Shown: positions 1 to 8,904 of the stretch, in pieces | Layout: every line of letters begins with the position of its first letter | Position numbering within the stretch: the stretch's first letter is position 1 | Assembly: GCF_004014855.1 (NCBI RefSeq) | Contig: NZ_CP034930.1 | Location: 1,054,001 to 1,118,000 of the forward strand | Length of the DNA: 64,000 nt | Direction: 5' to 3' | Source of the DNA: Apibacter raozihei | GTDB lineage: Bacteria > Bacteroidota > Bacteroidia > Flavobacteriales > Weeksellaceae | Notes under the pieces: generated by a model | What the model was told of the DNA's origin: nothing | The model's database searches: none | Seen by the model: only the letters and a program-made list of their open reading frames with translations | Program-made: the position numbers and the translations under genes

Positions 1-28
1 CTTTATAGTCTGGTGTTTTTTGTTATTA

Positions 29-592
29 TCAGCGAATAAATTGCTTGGTGATTTCAGCCACTCTTTTTCCCAGGTATTGAGCGGTATCCAGATCGTCTTT
101 CCCAGGAGTTACTTCTGGGCTGTCATCGTCTGACTGAGCCATAGAGCCCAGCCAGCTACCCAAACGATTTAAATTTTTTGTTGGAACATTATTCTTTTCA
201 TTGGCAGGATGTAAGTCCAGTCCGGTCCATATCATTCCATGCTGAGCAGCAAATAAGGCTATGGTTATCAGAGAGTTTAACTTATCTCCGCTAAATGCTC
301 CTGAATTGGTAAACCCGGCAGCTATTTTATTTCTCCATTTAAACTCCAGCCAGGCAGCTTTAGTAGAATCTTCAAAAAATTTTTTCAGTCCTGAACTTAT
401 TGTTCCGTTGTAAGTCGGTGAGCCAAATATAATGGCATCGCTTTTTTCTAAAAGATCCCATTTAATTTGTGTATCATCAACTGAAATTAAGTGAACGGTT
501 GTGTCTTCGTTTATTTGTGCTCCTTTGGCAACTGCCTGTGCCAGTTTGGCTGTATGTCCGTATACACTGTGGTAAACTATGGATATTGTCAT
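29..592 (-). CDS. Flavodoxin-family NAD(P)H-dependent oxidoreductase (WrbA-like)
   Basis: 187 residues with a flavodoxin fold. The N-terminal loop after the first strand (SVYGHTAK, residues 9-16) is the FMN phosphate-binding loop. The segment FGSPTYNGTISS near residue 56 is the loop packing on the isoalloxazine ring, and NKIAAGFTNSGAFSGD near residue 88 matches the WrbA/NQO family. It probably reduces quinones with NAD(P)H in the cytoplasm; the substrate cannot be read. A TAAATTTG -7 box 28 bases upstream supports the ATG at 592. It is convergent with nothing and sits directly beyond the distal end of the RHS cassette array, so it marks the chromosomal flank of that locus. Confidence 0.85.
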   Translation of the reverse strand: MTISIVYHSVYGHTAKLAQAVAKGAQINEDTTVHLISVDDTQIKWDLLEKSDAIIFGSPTYNGTISSGLKKFFEDSTKAAWLEFKWRNKIAAGFTNSGAFSGDKLNSLITIALFAAQHGMIWTGLDLHPANEKNNVPTKNLNRLGSWLGSMAQSDDDSPEVTPGKDDLDTAQYLGKRVAEITKQFIR

Positions 593-619
593 TTTTATTT
601 TTTTAATGGGTTAGAGATA

Positions 620-627
620 CAAATTTA
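620..627 (-). promoter_or_regulatory. Promoter -7 box for the flavodoxin gene
   Basis: TAAATTTG on the minus strand fits the Bacteroidota -7 consensus TAnnTTTG and lies 28 bases before the ATG at 592. I see no convincing TTTG -33 element. Confidence 0.55.
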
Positions 628-738
628 TTGTAATTTAAAGTTTATAGGATTACCCTAATTACAGGATTTTTAACCTGTATTACAGTATTATTTTTATTAT
701 AATTTATAGAAAATTTAATTATTCATTATAATTCTTTT

Positions 739-800
739 AATTGTCAATATTTTACTAGACGCGTTCCTGCATGATTACAAAACTAAAAAAGCATACTCCT
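739..800 (-). repeat. Terminal cassette-leader remnant at the distal end of the RHS array
   Basis: This stretch aligns base for base, with scattered changes, to the outer part of the leaders at 2245-2340, 5297-5395 and 10453-10548 (shared words include TTTTACTAGACGCGTTCCTG). No cassette start follows it. It looks like the stub of a lost cassette or the fixed end of the array. Confidence 0.7.
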
Positions 801-803
801 TAT

Positions 804-834
804 AAAAAAGCGGAACAATTAGTTCCGCTTTTTT
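804..834 (-). terminator. Rho-independent terminator of cassette H
   Basis: A perfect 13-bp stem (804-816 with 822-834), loop AATTA, bordered by A and T runs. It lies 40 bases past the stop of the cassette H immunity gene. Confidence 0.85.
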
Positions 835-874
835 ATTTATTAATTTTTGTTTTTTCTATTTATAAAAAAATATA

Positions 875-1261
875 CTATTCAAAGGTTTTATAACGTACGG
901 TGTTATTATAATCAAGTTTTGAATTTTGATATCTAATCAATAAATCATTAATAACAGTATCCTTTTTATCTTTATTTAACCTATAATGTCTACCATAAGT
1001 TATTTCTAAAGTATCACCTAATAACAAATTAATATCATCTATTTCTTTTTCTTCTATAACACTATTTGTTTTTTCCTCCTTGTTTATAATTTTAATATAC
1101 TCCGGGTATACTTTTGTTATACTAAATCCACCTTTTGTATACCAGACTACTTTATATTTTGAACTTTCTATAACCTTTCTGTTTAAATCTTTATCATCTA
1201 AAAAATTTTTACAGCCATACAAAAAACAAGCACTAACAAATAATACAATTAGATTCCTCAT
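875..1261 (-). CDS. Putative immunity lipoprotein of RHS cassette H
   Basis: 128 residues. The start MRNLIVLFVSACFLYGC is a lipoprotein signal peptide with lipobox LYGC, so the mature protein is predicted to be membrane-anchored in the periplasm or outer membrane. No family is recognised. Its start lies 2 bases after the stop of toxin H (1264) and a terminator follows, the toxin-immunity pairing seen through the array. The immunity role is inferred from position only. A periplasmic immunity protein implies that toxin H acts in the cell envelope. Confidence 0.7.
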   Translation of the reverse strand: MRNLIVLFVSACFLYGCKNFLDDKDLNRKVIESSKYKVVWYTKGGFSITKVYPEYIKIINKEEKTNSVIEEKEIDDINLLLGDTLEITYGRHYRLNKDKKDTVINDLLIRYQNSKLDYNNTVRYKTFE

Positions 1262-1263
1262 CT

Positions 1264-2244
1264 TTACTTATATTTAAGATATTTACTATAATTTGCTTTA
1301 AAATAAAACCCATTATATATTCCAGAACCGTAATAAGTATGTTCTCCATAAAAAGGATATCCTTTATTATAACCGTTTCCACCATTTTGGTACTGATTAT
1401 ATTTCCCAACAAAAGGCATTAATTTTATATAAAAATCTCTCGGTTTCCCGTTATAATTCTCTGCGTATTGAGAATAAATATTTCTCATATTTTTTCCAAA
1501 ACTAACATTTGAAGTATATCTAACCGTAGTATATATTTTTTTCTCCGCATCAACTACGACTGTCGTATAGTGACCATATTTTGTTTTTATGTCTTTATCT
1601 CCATTATTTCTTGAGGATAGAGCCAGTTCAGCTAAATCAGATCCTTCCGAATAACCTGAAGGCTTATAGTCATTTTTATAAATTAATGTATAAAAATTCA
1701 CGTTTGAATTTGGATTAAACATAGTATTTGGTTCAACACCCGGAAATGTACTTGTAGAATCATTTGCATCCATATAATCCCAAGGGTTTAAAGTATTTCC
1801 TATTTTCTCGCTCGAATTTACATCATAATTCCCATCTTTGTCAGCTAAATAAATCCATGTATCTCCATCGTTCCTAGCATTAACCACTGTATAAGTTCCA
1901 TCTTCATTTTTTGTAACTCCTGTACTCTCTCCCGTCATTTCGGTTTGGTCAGTTATATCGGGATTATCACTCCATAAAGGGGGCATCCCATCGGGATCAA
2001 TAAATATTATAGGATTATTAGCCGCATATACATAAGGAGATAAGTTAAGGTATTTTTCCGTTAACGGGTCTAAGTTAAACCAACGCCCAATAGCCGGGTC
2101 GTAGTTACGCGCTCCATAGTCATAGACATTGAGCCCAAGCTCTTCCTGTAGTTCTTTTCCGTTGTATTTATATGTGTATGACAGCTGTTCACTTTGAGCG
2201 TGGTTTTCTTTTTGTAAGATAGGCTTCTTCATTTTAGTATTCAT
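1264..2244 (-). CDS. Orphan RHS cassette H: RHS core fused to an unrecognised toxin tip
   Basis: 326 residues, intact. Residues 1-27 are the cassette header (MNTKMKK...). Residues 28-87 are the RHS-associated core ([39 protein letters not shown]). The remaining 239 residues are unique in this window. The tip holds [19 protein letters not shown] and a Gly/Tyr/Asn-rich C-terminus; I do not recognise a catalytic motif. There is no signal peptide, unlike the main RHS protein, so by itself it would not be exported. It shares the header and leader of cassettes D and F and is paired with the lipoprotein gene at 875-1261. This is the only complete, full-header, undamaged cassette besides D. Confidence 0.8.
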   Translation of the reverse strand: MNTKMKKPILQKENHAQSEQLSYTYKYNGKELQEELGLNVYDYGARNYDPAIGRWFNLDPLTEKYLNLSPYVYAANNPIIFIDPDGMPPLWSDNPDITDQTEMTGESTGVTKNEDGTYTVVNARNDGDTWIYLADKDGNYDVNSSEKIGNTLNPWDYMDANDSTSTFPGVEPNTMFNPNSNVNFYTLIYKNDYKPSGYSEGSDLAELALSSRNNGDKDIKTKYGHYTTVVVDAEKKIYTTVRYTSNVSFGKNMRNIYSQYAENYNGKPRDFYIKLMPFVGKYNQYQNGGNGYNKGYPFYGEHTYYGSGIYNGFYFKANYSKYLKYK

Positions 2245-2340
2245 AGCTTTGTATAAATATTAAATATAATAATTAATTGTTAATGCTTTACTAGATGCCT
2301 TCCTGCGTGCCTATAAAACTAAAAAGGTATACTCCTCTAA
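2245..2340 (-). repeat. Cassette leader repeat (cassette H)
   Basis: About 95 bases conserved with 5297-5395 and 10453-10548, ending at the header ATG. All three carry TATATTTA (here 2261-2268), one base off the -7 consensus TAnnTTTG, 17 bases before the ATG. It may be a weak promoter, or simply recombination homology. Confidence 0.75.
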
Positions 2341-2357
2341 ATTGATTACTTAATATA

Positions 2358-2413
2358 AAAAAGCCCACAATTAGTGTCTAACGTTTTGTGGAAGAGCAAA
2401 AGCGAGGCTTTTT
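2358..2413 (-). terminator. Imperfect terminator of cassette G
   Basis: Outer arms AAAAAGCC (2358-2365) and GGCTTTTT (2406-2413) pair, and CCACAA/TTGTGG (2365-2370, 2386-2391) can pair within. It sits in the position where the other cassettes have clean hairpins, so it looks like a terminator disrupted by an insertion. Confidence 0.4.
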
Positions 2414-2435
2414 ATTCTTCTGTATATGAATTAGA

Positions 2436-2720
2436 TTAAAACAAAGGAAGAATATAAAAATAAAATACATAAATCAACAAAGGAAGACTAAGCACAATAT
2501 CTAAATATTTTTTTTCTAAACTTTTAATATTTTTTAATAAAATATAGATAGAAACACATCCCCCTATTATATTTAATGGAAATAAAACAAATACATAGAC
2601 TATTTTTACTGATGATAAATATGTATTTGGAGCAATAAATATCTTAACATAAAATAAAAATATAATGTTTATACAAAAAATTCCAAATGTAAAAATTGAT
2701 TTTATATTTATTTTCTCCAT
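2436..2720 (-). CDS. Small membrane protein, second immunity candidate of cassette G
   Basis: 94 residues with three predicted membrane spans (about 8-27, 38-62, 74-93). Its layout and hydrophobic pattern match the 88-residue protein just upstream (2792-3058), including an 'IIG..SIYILLKNI' segment against 'LLGLYLSIREIYKSI'. The two are probably diverged tandem paralogues. No family is recognised. The location after toxin G suggests an integral-membrane immunity protein. Confidence 0.55.
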   Translation of the reverse strand: MEKINIKSIFTFGIFCINIIFLFYVKIFIAPNTYLSSVKIVYVFVLFPLNIIGGCVSIYILLKNIKSLEKKYLDIVLSLPLLIYVFYFYILPLF

Positions 2721-2791
2721 ATAATTTCTTTATAATTATATATTTTCTTGCATGCAAAAAATTATAAAAATTTTACTATTCATTTATGCAG

Positions 2792-3058
2792 TTATTTTAT
2801 GATATAAAAATATATGCAAAATATAATTATGGGTATATATAAAAAAATATTTAACCAGTTAATCTTTTTTAAAGTAAAGATGCTCTTATATATTTCTCGT
2901 ATTGAGAGATATAATCCTAGTAAAGATAATGGGAAAATAATTAGACTTATCAATGCATGAAAAATCCCTCTGGGATTTATAATTTGCATTACATTAATTA
3001 GATAATATTTAAAAATACATATAATAAATATTAAAAAGGCTATATAGGATATTTTCAT
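2792..3058 (-). CDS. Small membrane protein, immunity candidate of cassette G
   Basis: 88 residues, mostly hydrophobic, with about three membrane spans. The ATG at 3058 overlaps the ancestral TGA stop of toxin G (3055-3057) as ATGA, the usual translational coupling of a toxin-immunity pair. An integral-membrane immunity protein suggests a toxin that attacks the membrane or cell wall from the periplasmic side. A paralogue follows at 2436-2720. Confidence 0.65.
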   Translation of the reverse strand: MKISYIAFLIFIICIFKYYLINVMQIINPRGIFHALISLIIFPLSLLGLYLSIREIYKSIFTLKKINWLNIFLYIPIIIFCIYFYIIK

Positions 3059-3893
3059 AATGTTATTCCTTTATATTTAAATCCATTTGTAACAGCTCTT
3101 TGATCGGCAACTGAGTCAGAACCATCAAATCTCATTATGCTACTTATTTCAGCGCCTCCAAGAACTTTTATTATTTTATAATTAACTAATTGAAAAGCTT
3201 AACCTGTCATAAAGTTTCCAGCATCATATACACTATATAATGTATTACTATTTTGAAATTTAATAAAACCAACAAAACCATCTTTTGGAAAAGTACCTTG
3301 CGCTTTGGGATAGTTACCTCCTTTTCGTGTTATTCCTGCTAAATCATCTGCAAAGTCAAAATTCGCATGACCTAAAAAATAGGCATATCCAAAATAAGCT
3401 GGAATATTTTTCCATTTGATGTAATTATCAACTTTTGATTTTATTTTACCAATTCCTACACTATTAAACATATTAGACATTTCTTTATTACTCAGGGGAA
3501 TGAATAACCCTACTCTATCTTCTTGTTCATCTCCATAATTTATTTCATAATCAGATTTTGTAAGGGCATATTCTGCTATTGCGTTAAAAGTTGTTCTTGA
3601 TCAAACGCATTATCATTGAAATCAAGTCTATTTCCATTATGATCTAAAACTATATGTTCTCCTTCTTGAATTTCTATTTGTGATACATACCCATTTTCAT
3701 CTAAACGAATAATACGATCATCTATAGACATCATCCCGTCGGGATCAATAAACCGAATAGGATTATTAAACGCATAATTATACGGCGAGTGTCTTCTCAT
3801 TTTTTCGGCTAATGTGTCTAAGTTAAACCAACGACCTATATTCGGGTCGTAGTTACGCGCTCCGTAATCGTAGATATTCAGGTTAAATTTCTT
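3055..3893 (-). pseudogene. Orphan RHS cassette G, decayed: RHS core plus a possible type-44-like toxin tip
   Basis: The core reads [16 protein letters not shown]...[13 protein letters not shown] from about 3885 down to 3730. There is no header, because an in-frame TAG lies at 3894-3896. At about 3592 the frame changes: adding one A to CAACTTTT restores [20 protein letters not shown] and an open frame through residue block MSNMFNSVGIGK to NFMTG. There an in-frame TAA (about 3199) interrupts it. Beyond it the frame continues AFQLVNYKIIKVLGG... to a TGA that overlaps the immunity ATG. The GNFMTGQ-like segment and the final D-x-x-A-D-Q-R-A-V-x-x-G segment are reminiscent of polymorphic toxin type 44, which I hold weakly. 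Two independent lesions mean it is inactive as it stands. Confidence 0.75.
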
Positions 3894-3945
3894 CTATAAT
3901 ATATATTTTCAAGGATAATGAAATCTTTTGTATGTAGTTATGAAA

Positions 3946-4392
3946 TTATAAATCTAACACTCCTCTTTGTTCCAGAATTAAAGAATTTGTATTAGTAATT
4001 TTATAAATACTTCCAAAAGCTTTTCCATCGTAACCAGAAATATAATCTTCTTCTATATCATGATAACTTAAACAATTAACTTTTATAAAATCTAATATTC
4101 TATCGTTTTTTTTAGTTACAAATATATTTTTTGATTCATAATGAATATAACCTAAATATGGGTGTTTTAATATTGTCTTATCAGGTAATCCTATTATAAA
4201 TAAATTATTTTTATTATTTGTAAATATATAAAAATATTTAGATGCTTTTGGGTAGTTTTCTTCATTATATTTTATGGTGTTTTTTATTTCTTTTTCTAAG
4301 AATTTATTAGAGATGCAAGGTATTTTTCTATTTATATTTTCACAGGATAGAAAAAAAATAAAAAAAAGAAGAGAGATTTTTGATATTTTCAT
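3946..4392 (-). CDS. Putative immunity lipoprotein of RHS cassette F
   Basis: 148 residues starting MKISKISLLFFIFFLSC, a lipoprotein signal with lipobox FLSC. Its ATG (4390-4392) overlaps the TGA (4389-4391) that ends toxin F once the frameshift is corrected, which supports both the repair and the pairing. The mature part is rich in Lys, Asn and Tyr. Its pattern of short strands (FYIFTNNKNNLFIIG, YIHYESKNIFVTKK) resembles the D-family immunity proteins at 6904-9530, so the two groups may be distant relatives. No known family is recognised. Predicted site of action is the periplasm. Confidence 0.7.
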   Translation of the reverse strand: MKISKISLLFFIFFLSCENINRKIPCISNKFLEKEIKNTIKYNEENYPKASKYFYIFTNNKNNLFIIGLPDKTILKHPYLGYIHYESKNIFVTKKNDRILDFIKVNCLSYHDIEEDYISGYDGKAFGSIYKITNTNSLILEQRGVLDL

Positions 4393-5296
4393 TTGCCCAT
4401 TTTTTCTAAGTTGATATGTCCTTTAATTTTAGTAGTTGAAAATGTTTTAGTTTTTGAATATCCATTATATTCATGTAAACTTCGAGTTGGTTCATGAATG
4501 ACATAAAATTTAGGGAATTAGTTTTTCCGGTATCTTTATAATATTGATTTGATATATTTTTTGCTACATCAAAATCGTCATAAAAATCTTCACTTATGGA
4601 GGGTTTACTTGTTTTTTCATGGTTATGTATAGTAAATGATAAATTCTTCAATTTAAATTGACTTAATCCATACCTTTTTTCGTTAAATAGAGAATTTACT
4701 TTTCCTTCCTTTTTATCAGTATGTATACTATACTGTATACCATTAGAGGTTTCCCAACCAGACAAATTCCATTCTACATTCGTATTATCAATTAAAAAAT
4801 CATATAATTTAGCCATTTCGTTGGCATCTTTTGATATGGCGTGATTTTGATCATTTCTAAGAGGAGCTTTTTTCTCAGCTAATTCAAATAAAATAGATTG
4901 CTCATTAATCACTAAATGATTTTGTTCATATGCTTTTATATCACTTTCTACAAAGAGTCTGTCAAATTTATCATTAGTTACTTTGATTAATTCTATTTTA
5001 CCATCTTTTTTTAATATATAATCATTATCAATGCTCATCCCATCCGGATCAATGAAGAATATAGGGTTGTTTACCGCATAAACATACGGTGAATATCTAC
5101 GATATTGCTCCGCCAACGGGTCAATAGTAAACCAACGACCTATAGCCGGGTCGTAGTTACGCGCTCCGTAATCATAGACATTGAGCCCAAGCTCTTCCTG
5201 TAGTTCTTTTCCGTTGTATTTATATGTGTATGACGGCTGTTCACTTTGAGAGAGGTTTTCTCTTTGTATAATCGACTTCTTCATTTTAGTATTCAT
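4389..5296 (-). pseudogene. Orphan RHS cassette F: RHS core plus JAB/JAMM-like protease tip, frameshifted near the end
   Basis: Header residues 1-27, core 28-87, toxin from 88. The tip contains [15 protein letters not shown]: His224-x-His226 followed by Asp237, 11 residues after the second His, as in JAMM metalloproteases, with a candidate upstream Glu175 in NVEWNLSG. This fits the JAB-like toxin family known from RHS tips. As written the frame ends at 4406 with an odd tail. Restoring one C in the CCC run at about 4512 gives [10 protein letters not shown]... to a TGA overlapping the immunity ATG, and a total near 302 residues. The catalytic segment lies before the lesion, so a protein with a changed last 35-40 residues could still be made. 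Confidence 0.75.
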
Positions 5297-5346
5297 AGCT
5301 TTGTATAAATATTAAATATAATAATTAATTGCAATGCTTTACTAGA
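5105..5346 (-). repeat. 242-bp block identical to 10261-10502
   Basis: From the core segment LAEQ through the header ATG into the leader, cassettes F and D match at every position I compared. The toxin parts on the other side are unrelated. This points to recent duplication or gene conversion of the shared 5' part. Confidence 0.85.
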
Positions 5347-5395
5347 TGCATTTCTGCGTGACTATAAAACTAAAAAAGCGTATGCTGTGTAAATA
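5297..5395 (-). repeat. Cassette leader repeat (cassette F)
   Basis: Same leader as at 10453-10548 and 2245-2340, with near-consensus -7 box TATATTTA at 5313-5320. It separates the terminator of the previous cassette from the header ATG at 5296. Confidence 0.75.
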
Positions 5396-5409
5396 TCTTC
5401 AATAAAAAT

Positions 5410-5430
5410 AGCCCCGCACTTAGCGGGGCT
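5410..5430 (-). terminator. Terminator of cassette E
   Basis: 8-bp GC-rich perfect stem AGCCCCGC/GCGGGGCT with loop ACTTA, 13 bases past the immunity stop at 5443, in an AT-rich surrounding. Confidence 0.75.
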
Positions 5431-5442
5431 TATTATATGTTT

Positions 5443-6030
5443 CTAATCTTGATATCCAAATTCAAACTTAATTAATTTATTATTTACAAAAACATATCTT
5501 GCTTCATATATATTTTGTTTATTTATAAAAACATAGGTTATTGTATCTTTATCTGCTACTTTATTAAAGGCAATTTCTGAATATTTTTTTAAAAAATCTT
5601 CTTGTAACATTCCTAAAAAGGCTCCTTTATTTGAAGTAAAATTACTATCTCTCAATATTTTACTTTTTTGTACTTTCTCATTTTTATAACCTACATAAAA
5701 ATAACTATATTGATTATTGAATCCTCCATACTCCCTTTTTAGCTTCAAATATTCCGATTCTGAATTATTAAATAAAGTAACACATTCTCCTAAATTGAAA
5801 TCATCTTCTATTAATTCACTAATATCTCCTACTTGTCTCAATATACTTAATGTATCCTGTAATATAAATTTATTAACAGCTGTATCTTTAATTACACTAC
5901 TATTATATTGATTATCAAATTTTGAAGGTATAGGTTGTTTATTACATGTAATAAACAGAAATAGGACTAAGGTTGTAAAAATCATTAATTTACTGTCCAA
6001 GAGTTGGGTTTGCTTTTCCATTATTTCCAT
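5443..6030 (-). CDS. Putative immunity lipoprotein of RHS cassette E
   Basis: 195 residues from the ATG at 6030. Later ATGs at 6021 and 5985 are alternatives; the last would give MIFTTLVLFLFITC directly. All contain the lipobox FITC, so a membrane-anchored periplasmic protein is predicted. The 3' part of toxin E overlaps its start (toxin stop at 5990). No family is recognised. A periplasmic immunity protein fits a cell-wall-acting L,D-transpeptidase-like toxin. Confidence 0.65.
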   Translation of the reverse strand: MEIMEKQTQLLDSKLMIFTTLVLFLFITCNKQPIPSKFDNQYNSSVIKDTAVNKFILQDTLSILRQVGDISELIEDDFNLGECVTLFNNSESEYLKLKREYGGFNNQYSYFYVGYKNEKVQKSKILRDSNFTSNKGAFLGMLQEDFLKKYSEIAFNKVADKDTITYVFINKQNIYEARYVFVNNKLIKFEFGYQD

Positions 6031-6900
6031 AATTAGGATTACCAGGTATTTGAAAATTAATCTTCATCTTTTGATGAGTTTTAAAGTATTCTTTAAAAAA
6101 TGCTCCAAATTTAGTTAATTGTTCTGCTGAACCATTAATTCCTATACACCCCATTGTGCCTCTAGAATTAGTATCTGGGTGTATTCTTAAACCAGTTCTT
6201 CCATTATAATCTTCCATGTAAACTTTCCATCCTGTTTTCCCATACATAAGCATTCCGCTCTCATTGGTAGGAACAACTTTAGTTGCTGTATAACTTTTAT
6301 TTGGAGTAGGGCCATTTCCATAAGGACCACTAGTAAATTCATAATTTTCAACTGTATAGGTGCCACCATCTGAAAAGACAGCATTTTGATAAACTGTACC
6401 TTCTATGCCATATTCAGCGTGATTGCTTCCAAGGTTTTTCCTGTTATTTCCTTAGCTGTAGAAACTTTTCCTTTAAAATCTAATTGAAAATCTCCCTTAT
6501 GCACCTCATAATGGAGAACCTTATCTTCCTTATACTTTTCTTGTACCAATCCTTTTCCTCTCTTATTATCCCATTCTTTATATCTGGTATAATTCTTACC
6601 TCTATAAGTTTCTCCGTCTTTAGTTGTTGCTTGTGAAGTTGCATTATTATCCCAATAAATATTACCATTAGCTTTCTCTACCCAATCATCCACACTCATT
6701 CCGTCAGGATCGATAAAACGAATAGGGTTATTCACTGCATATGTATAAGGCGACCATCTACGGTATTCTTCTGCCAGCGGGTCTAAGTCAAACCAACGAC
6801 CTATAGTCGGGTCGTAGTTACGCGCTCCGTAGTCATAGACATTGAGTCCAAGCTCTTCCTGTAGTTCCTTTCCGTTGAATTTATTAAAGTTAGCGAACAA
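5990..6900 (-). pseudogene. Orphan RHS cassette E: RHS core plus Tlde1-like L,D-transpeptidase tip, frameshifted
   Basis: The reading begins at a TTG at 6900, 3 bases past the stop of the preceding immunity gene (6904), with [27 protein letters not shown] and [12 protein letters not shown]. The header is missing. Frame one stops at 6403. Adding one G in TTGGAAGC (about 6425) continues [13 protein letters not shown] into a second open frame ending at 5990, about 303 residues in all. That frame holds LRIHPDTNSRGTMGCIGI, the His...Ser-x-Gly-Cys signature of YkuD/DUF2778 enzymes such as type VI effector Tlde1, which edit or cross-link peptidoglycan stem peptides. The lesion lies upstream of the catalytic Cys, so the toxin is off as written. 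Confidence 0.75.
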
Positions 6901-6903
6901 AAG

Positions 6904-7419
6904 TTATTTATAAGTTTCTGCATCATTTTTACATTCTTTTTCTAAGAAATTTAAGATCTTATTCCTATCGGAATAGAATATCTTCTTTTTGTATAAAAGA
7001 TGTAAGCTCACAGGATCATAATTAATAACATGATTAAGATTAATATAAAATTCCGAAATATCATAATCCAACTTTGGGAAATAATTATCAAAGATTTTCT
7101 TTGTTTCATCATCAGCATTTTTATTAATAGAATAAACAACGATATATTCCTTATATTGATACCCAAAAAAAATATTTTTTTGTGGATCCAAGTATGAAAT
7201 ATTATGGGCTGTAAATTCAAAAATTAAATTATTTTCACATTCAAATTTAGGTGAAATTTCAATATATTTAATTTTATCTGTGTTATATTTAATCAATTCG
7301 TTAAGGGTATTTTGCACTAAATCTTTATTATTGAGGAAGGATTCTGTTCCACAGCCTACTAAAAGATAGAGTGTACAAATTAAAAGTATTATTTTACTTC
7401 TTCCTATATTTTCCTTCAT
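6904..7419 (-). CDS. Immunity lipoprotein D4 (intact copy in an amplified family)
   Basis: 171 residues beginning MKENIGRSKIILLICTLYLLVGC, with lipobox LVGC. It is a paralogue of the genes at 9018-9530, 8396-8904 and 7768-8282: all share the K-Y-I-V/I-x-Y central strand, the Asp/Asn-rich middle and a C-terminal short helix ending in a Cys-containing segment. Its start overlaps the truncated toxin D tail (stop 7394) by 26 bases, the same overlap as in the intact D pair. It can no longer protect against a linked toxin, so it may protect against D-type toxins of neighbours. Confidence 0.7.
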   Translation of the reverse strand: MKENIGRSKIILLICTLYLLVGCGTESFLNNKDLVQNTLNELIKYNTDKIKYIEISPKFECENNLIFEFTAHNISYLDPQKNIFFGYQYKEYIVVYSINKNADDETKKIFDNYFPKLDYDISEFYINLNHVINYDPVSLHLLYKKKIFYSDRNKILNFLEKECKNDAETYK

Positions 7420-7725
7420 AAGCTTGAGTTATTGTTTTACTGTTGTAAATAAGTGTCGTATTATAAGATGGTACATAAATAAAATTAATGGCATTTGGAA
7501 CGTTTTTTGCCGCCCCTATGTCATTGGTTTCACTTGAACCTGCAACTTTAAATGTATATCCATTCTCTTTTGTTGGAAATTTAAACATAGCAAAACCTCT
7601 TGGATTTAATTGTACAAAAAAATTACAATTTTAGGCATTTTTCCCGGATGAGTATATACGTTGCAACTTACTCTGTTTTATGAATAAATACATCTAACAT
7701 GTTGGGGATAACTTTTAGTATTCAT
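7394..7725 (-). pseudogene. Internally deleted RHS cassette D4: header start joined to toxin D tail
   Basis: 7446-7579 matches 9557-9690 in the intact toxin D with a single difference that I can see, and encodes [20 protein letters not shown] and on to the C-terminus. Similarity fades through 7580-7680. At 7711-7725 the ACTTTTAGTATTCAT sequence matches the header start (ATG AAT ACT AAA). The core and most of the toxin are therefore gone, leaving only the two ends. No functional product is expected. Confidence 0.75.
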
Positions 7726-7767
7726 GATAATATTGTTATATTATACGAGCCAATTAAATATGCATAC

Positions 7768-8282
7768 TTATTTAATACAATCCTTATCTATATATCTTTG
7801 TATCATGCCTGTATCTCCATAAAATGTGTTATTTAGATACAATAAAGCATTACCTATTACTAATGATTGAAATCGATTGTTATATCCCTCTTTGGGTATT
7901 TGATTAATATTAAAATTAGACTTTTCAAAATAAGGGTCAAAAAAATTGAGTATATTTTTATCCTTTTCTTTTTCGTCTATCGTATATATAATTAATTTAT
8001 CCTTATAATTATATACTTTATACTGTTTGGCTGATGGGTATCTTAAAATACGCATACTAATCATGAAAATCAAATAATCATTACACTGTTTTCAAGAGAT
8101 ATATCTAAATATTCAAAATACTTTGTTTCATTTTTTGAAAAATAGTTATTTATATACTTGTCAATCACAGAATATATTTCTGAGTTATCATTAATTTTAG
8201 CTCTTTCCTGAGCTTGACACGGGATAAATAGTATTGATAGTAATAAATAAATAATAATTCTATTTCTTGTGTTTTCCTTCAT
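7768..8282 (-). pseudogene. Immunity D3 paralogue, frameshifted
   Basis: The first frame starts MKENTRNRIIIYLLLSILF and has a signal peptide ending CQAQ. It breaks at about 8072, and the rest continues in another frame (ISMRILRYPSAKQYKVYNYKDKLIIYTID... to CIK). Together the halves align along the full length of the D1 immunity protein (YNYKDKLIIY against [10 protein letters not shown]). A shorter first ATG at 8288 is less likely, since the paralogues start MKEN or MKVN. Confidence 0.65.
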
Positions 8283-8325
8283 TAACATCTAATATTGTTT
8301 TACTATTATAAATAATTGTTGTTTT
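8260..8325 (-). pseudogene. Toxin D C-terminal tail remnant (copy D3)
   Basis: Read on the minus strand this gives T-T-I-I-Y-N-S-K-T-I... to E-G-K-H-K-K and a stop, matching the last residues of toxin D. It overlaps the start of the D3 immunity gene as in the intact pair. Confidence 0.6.
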
Positions 8326-8395
8326 GTAAACAAATTAGTAATCTTTTAGACTACTCATACCTATAATGTTTTTTCAACTAGAATGAATACTTTGT

Positions 8396-8904
8396 TTAGT
8401 CAAATTTACAATCCTGATCCATAAAATTTTGTATTATTTCTTCATTTTTATAAAACATTGAATCTTTATACAATAAAGCTATTGTATTTACTATAGACTG
8501 ATATCGAAATCCTTTGGTCTCACTCCATTCTTCTTTAGGAAATCCAGATAGATCACAATTACACTTTATAAGGTAAGTATCGAAAAAGTTTTTCATTTGA
8601 TTTTTCTCATTTGATACAAAAATTATAATTTTATTTTTATATTTATAAGTATGGTAAGTATCTGTGTTTATTAAATTAATCATATATCTAATGGAAACTC
8701 CATATAATACATCTTTATGACACTTTTGAATTCTTTAATTTCAATATAAAAGTCAATTGGCGAATTATCAGACGATTCAATAACATTATCTAATACGCTG
8801 TACAACTCCGCGCTTTTATAGTTTGAATTTACGCCACAAGAGTATACAGTGATTAGCAAGACAAGAAGAGTTAGGATAGTTTTATTTTTCATATTTACCT
8901 TCAT
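8396..8904 (-). pseudogene. Immunity D2 paralogue, frameshifted
   Basis: Starts MKVNMKNKTILTLLVLLITVYSC, a lipoprotein signal with lipobox VYSC. The frame breaks at about 8682 and continues in another frame from INLINTDTYHTYKYKNKII to a C-terminal DQDC segment. The two halves align with the D1 immunity protein over its whole length (HTYKYKNKIIIF against [12 protein letters not shown]). It is preceded by its own toxin tail remnant. Confidence 0.65.
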
